Assembly (NCBI RefSeq): GCF_900094625.1
Contig: NZ_FMAJ01000020.1
Coordinates: forward strand, 1 to 62,565
Length of the DNA: 62,565 bases
Origin: Rhizobium aethiopicum
GTDB lineage: Bacteria > Pseudomonadota > Alphaproteobacteria > Rhizobiales > Rhizobiaceae
Direction: 5' to 3'
Shown here: positions 61,301-62,565 of the stretch, piece by piece
Layout of the letters: every line of letters starts with the position of its first letter
Numbering within the stretch: position 1 is the stretch's first letter
Notes under the pieces: model-generated
Told to the model about the DNA's origin: nothing
What the model saw: only the letters and a program-made list of their open reading frames with translations
Databases searched by the model: none
Program-made: the position numbers and the translations under genes

Positions 61301-62565
61301 ATGGCCGCAAAGCGGGAGCAGGTGGAAAAGCTCTGGGAGCGGGCAAGCATGGCGCTCGGCTTTACGATCGAGCGGGAACGTCGCGTCTCCTACAGCGAGG
61401 TGCGAACTGAATCCCACCCCGTCTCCGGCGCAAACGCCGGCAGAGCCCATTATCTGATCCCGACGAACACCGAATTCGCCAGAAGCCCCAATGAAGATGC
61501 GCGCCTGGCGCAGTTGTCTTCCCCGGCGTGGAAGGATCGGGAAACGCTGCTGCGACCGGTGCTGGAGAAGATCTATCGCGATCCGGATGGCGCCCTTGTC
61601 GCCCTGAACGCACGTGCTGCAGATGCCGGCACCGAACCCCGCAGGCTCGCCGCCGATCTTTCCGCGAGCCCCGATCGGCTTGGCCGCCTGCGTGGCTCCG
61701 AGCTGATCGTCGACGGACGCGCGGCGCGGGAGGAGCGCAATGCCGCCCTGGCTGCTGTGACGGAGTTGCTTCCCCTGGTTCGCGCCCATGCGACCGAGTT
61801 CCGCAGGAACGCCGAACGGTTCGAGCTCAATGAGCAGGCGCGTCGCGCACATATGTCATTGTCGATCCCGGCGCTCTCCGAAGGCGCGATGGCGCGTCTC
61901 GTGGAGATCGAGGCGGTTCGCAACAGGGGCGGGGAGGATGCCTATAAGACCGCGTTTGCCCTTGCCGCGAAGGACCGCACGGTCGTGCAGGAGATCAAGG
62001 CAGTCAGCGAAGCACTGTCTGCGCGCTTCGGCTGGAGCGCGTTCACCGCGAAGGCGGATGCGGTTGCCGAGCGCAACATCGCCGAGCGCATGCCGGAAGC
62101 TCTGATGGCTGGCCAACGCGAGAAGCTGACCCACCTGTTTGAAGCCGTCAAACGCTTTGCCGAGGAGCAACATCTGGCCGAACGCCAGGACCGCTCGAAG
62201 ATCGTTGCGGCAGCCAGTGCCGTTCCGGACCAGCAGCAAGACAGGGGGGCAGGCAAGGAGAATGTGACCGTGCTGCCCATGCTTGCCGCTGTCACCGAGT
62301 TCAAGATAGCAGTCGACGACGAGGCGCGAGCGCGCGTTCTCTCCGCTCCCCTTTACCGTCAGCAGCGTGAGGCGCTGGCCAACGCGGCAAGGACGATCTG
62401 GCGCAATCCGGCAGGAGCCGTCGGCAAGATCGAGGAACTGCTTGCAAAAGGTTTTGCTGGCGATCGCATCGCTGCCGCGGTGACCAATGATCCGGCCGCT
62501 TATGAAGCGTTGCGCGGTTCGGACCGTCTCATGGACAGGATGCTGGCTTCCGGCCGGGAGCGGAA
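58388..62565 (+). CDS. traA: TraA relaxase-helicase (3' end outside window)
   Basis: An open frame of about 1392 codons runs off the window. Domain order: MobA/MobL relaxase (about 1-230; N-terminal Y25 in IVSAAAYRHRA, metal-binding GNPHIHLMTTLRPL), then a TraI-type superfamily 1 helicase. Walker A is GLAGAGKST (residues 413-421), Walker B is VLVIDEAGMVASQQM, and late motifs are GYAATIHKAQGTTVERTF and YVAMTRHRDRVDLY. From about 1120 the C-terminal region (LNEQARRAHMSLSIPALSEG, GAVGKIEELLAKGF) looks like the BID-type secretion-signal domains of TraA proteins. GGAG before GTG 58388 favours it over ATG 58397. Confidence 0.95.
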   Translation, partial: MAIMFVRAQVISRGAGRSIVSAAAYRHRARMMDEQAGTSFSYRGGSRELVHEELALPNQVPTWLKTATHGQSVAKASEALWNALDAFETRADAQLARELIIALPEELTRAENIALVRAFVRDNLTAKGMVVDWVYHDKEGNPHIHLMTTLRPLTEDGFGPKKVPVLGEDGKSLRVATPDRPSGKIVYKLWAGDRETMKAWKIGWAETANRHLALAGHEIRLDGRSYAEQGFDGIAQRHLGHEKAALARKCRELYFAPADLARRQEMADRLLTEPELLLKQLGNERSTFDEKDIAKALHRYVDDPADFANIRARLMASDELVMLKPQEFDGETREVAAPAVFTTRAMLRIEYDMAQSARVLSEQGGFGVSARQVDTAIERVESGDPKHPLRLDAEQVDAVRHVAGDSGIAAVVGLAGAGKSTLLAAARVAWESDGRRVMGAALAGKAAEGLEDSSGIQSRTLAAWELAWANGRDTLHRGDVLVIDEAGMVASQQMARVLKIAEEAGAKVVLVGDAMQLQPIQAGAAFRAITERIGFAELAGVRRQREEWARQASRLFAHGEIEKGLDVYARHSHLAEAETRAETIDRIVGDWTEARKQAIVRSVSEGRDGHLRGDELLVLAHTNDDVRKLNEALREVMAGQHTLTDSRTFQTARGAREFAAGDRIIFLENARFLEPRARSYGPQYVKNGMLGTVISTGDKRGEVLMSVRLDNGSRVVFSEDSYGNVDHGYAATIHKAQGTTVERTFVLATGMMDQHLTYVAMTRHRDRVDLYAASEDFEPRPEWGRKPRVDHAAGVTGELVKTGEAKFRPDDENADDSPYADVKTDDGNTHRLWGVSLPKALEEGGVLEGDTVTLRKDGVERVKVQIAVVDEETGRKRYEEREVDRNVWTARQLETAEARQDRIERESHRPDLFKPLVERLSRSGAKTTTLDFESGAGYRAYAEDFARRRGFDHLSLAAAEIEEDIARRFAWMAAKREQVEKLWERASMALGFTIERERRVSYSEVRTESHPVSGANAGRAHYLIPTNTEFARSPNEDARLAQLSSPAWKDRETLLRPVLEKIYRDPDGALVALNARAADAGTEPRRLAADLSASPDRLGRLRGSELIVDGRAAREERNAALAAVTELLPLVRAHATEFRRNAERFELNEQARRAHMSLSIPALSEGAMARLVEIEAVRNRGGEDAYKTAFALAAKDRTVVQEIKAVSEALSARFGWSAFTAKADAVAERNIAERMPEALMAGQREKLTHLFEAVKRFAEEQHLAERQDRSKIVAAASAVPDQQQDRGAGKENVTVLPMLAAVTEFKIAVDDEARARVLSAPLYRQQREALANAARTIWRNPAGAVGKIEELLAKGFAGDRIAAAVTNDPAAYEALRGSDRLMDRMLASGRER

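Noticed and set aside
1..62565. CRISPR arrays, tRNA or rRNA genes
   Set aside because: No regularly spaced direct repeats, cloverleaf sequences or rRNA signatures were seen by eye.

Overview
The window reads as part of a large, mosaic plasmid or megaplasmid of a Rhizobiaceae bacterium (Rhizobium/Sinorhizobium/Agrobacterium type). The basis is high-GC coding, SyrB-like proteins, a DUF1127 protein, and a conjugation set of traG-traD-traC diverging from a Ti/Sym-type TraA relaxase plus a virB1-virB11 operon next to a small winged-helix regulator. No repABC replication genes, rRNA, tRNA or CRISPR array was seen.

Layout. 1-12.1 kb: metabolic and regulatory cargo. This holds the 3' end of acetyl-CoA synthetase, two-domain GNAT, FAD amine/amino-acid oxidase, Lrp regulator, LysE exporter, methyltransferase with DUF1127, AraC regulator, a hybrid histidine kinase and a FitAB-like toxin-antitoxin pair. 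12.1-24.6 kb: mobile-element country. It has a redoxin, an IS110-family element, an aminoglycoside-phosphotransferase-like gene, an XRE regulator divergent from a CPA2 (KefB/YbaL-type) antiporter, a truncated integrase, and an IS66-family element that appears to carry a second phosphotransferase-like gene between its terminal repeats. Two PD-(D/E)XK-type nuclease genes follow. 24.7-30.2 kb: three tandem SyrB-like genes, a broken CYTH-CHAD gene, Nudix hydrolase with PHB-depolymerase-like esterase, and a GNAT.

30.9-62.6 kb: the plasmid backbone/conjugation module. It contains a long ParB-like protein, DUF932, a candidate RctA-type regulator, a TrbM-like protein, virB1-11 with an EexN-type lipoprotein, an AbrB/PIN pair, DUF1173, Toprim and DUF2493 proteins, a decayed Xre/RES pair, DUF736, WGR and small plasmid proteins, a Phd-led pair, the traGDC operon, a recognisable oriT core and the first ~4.2 kb of traA.

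How it works together: TraA would nick oriT, TraG would couple the relaxosome to the VirB channel, and TraC/TraD are accessory. The promoters of the virB operon and of traCDG share an extended 32-nt element (22/32 identical). The virB copy lies directly at the start codon of the winged-helix regulator, suggesting that one regulator controls both halves of transfer.

Many genes here differ from an intact frame by a single base (phosphotransferase, IS66 tnpC twice, nuclease, RES toxin, the 54.4-kb ORF). This means either pseudogene decay or residual sequencing error, and raw reads would decide.
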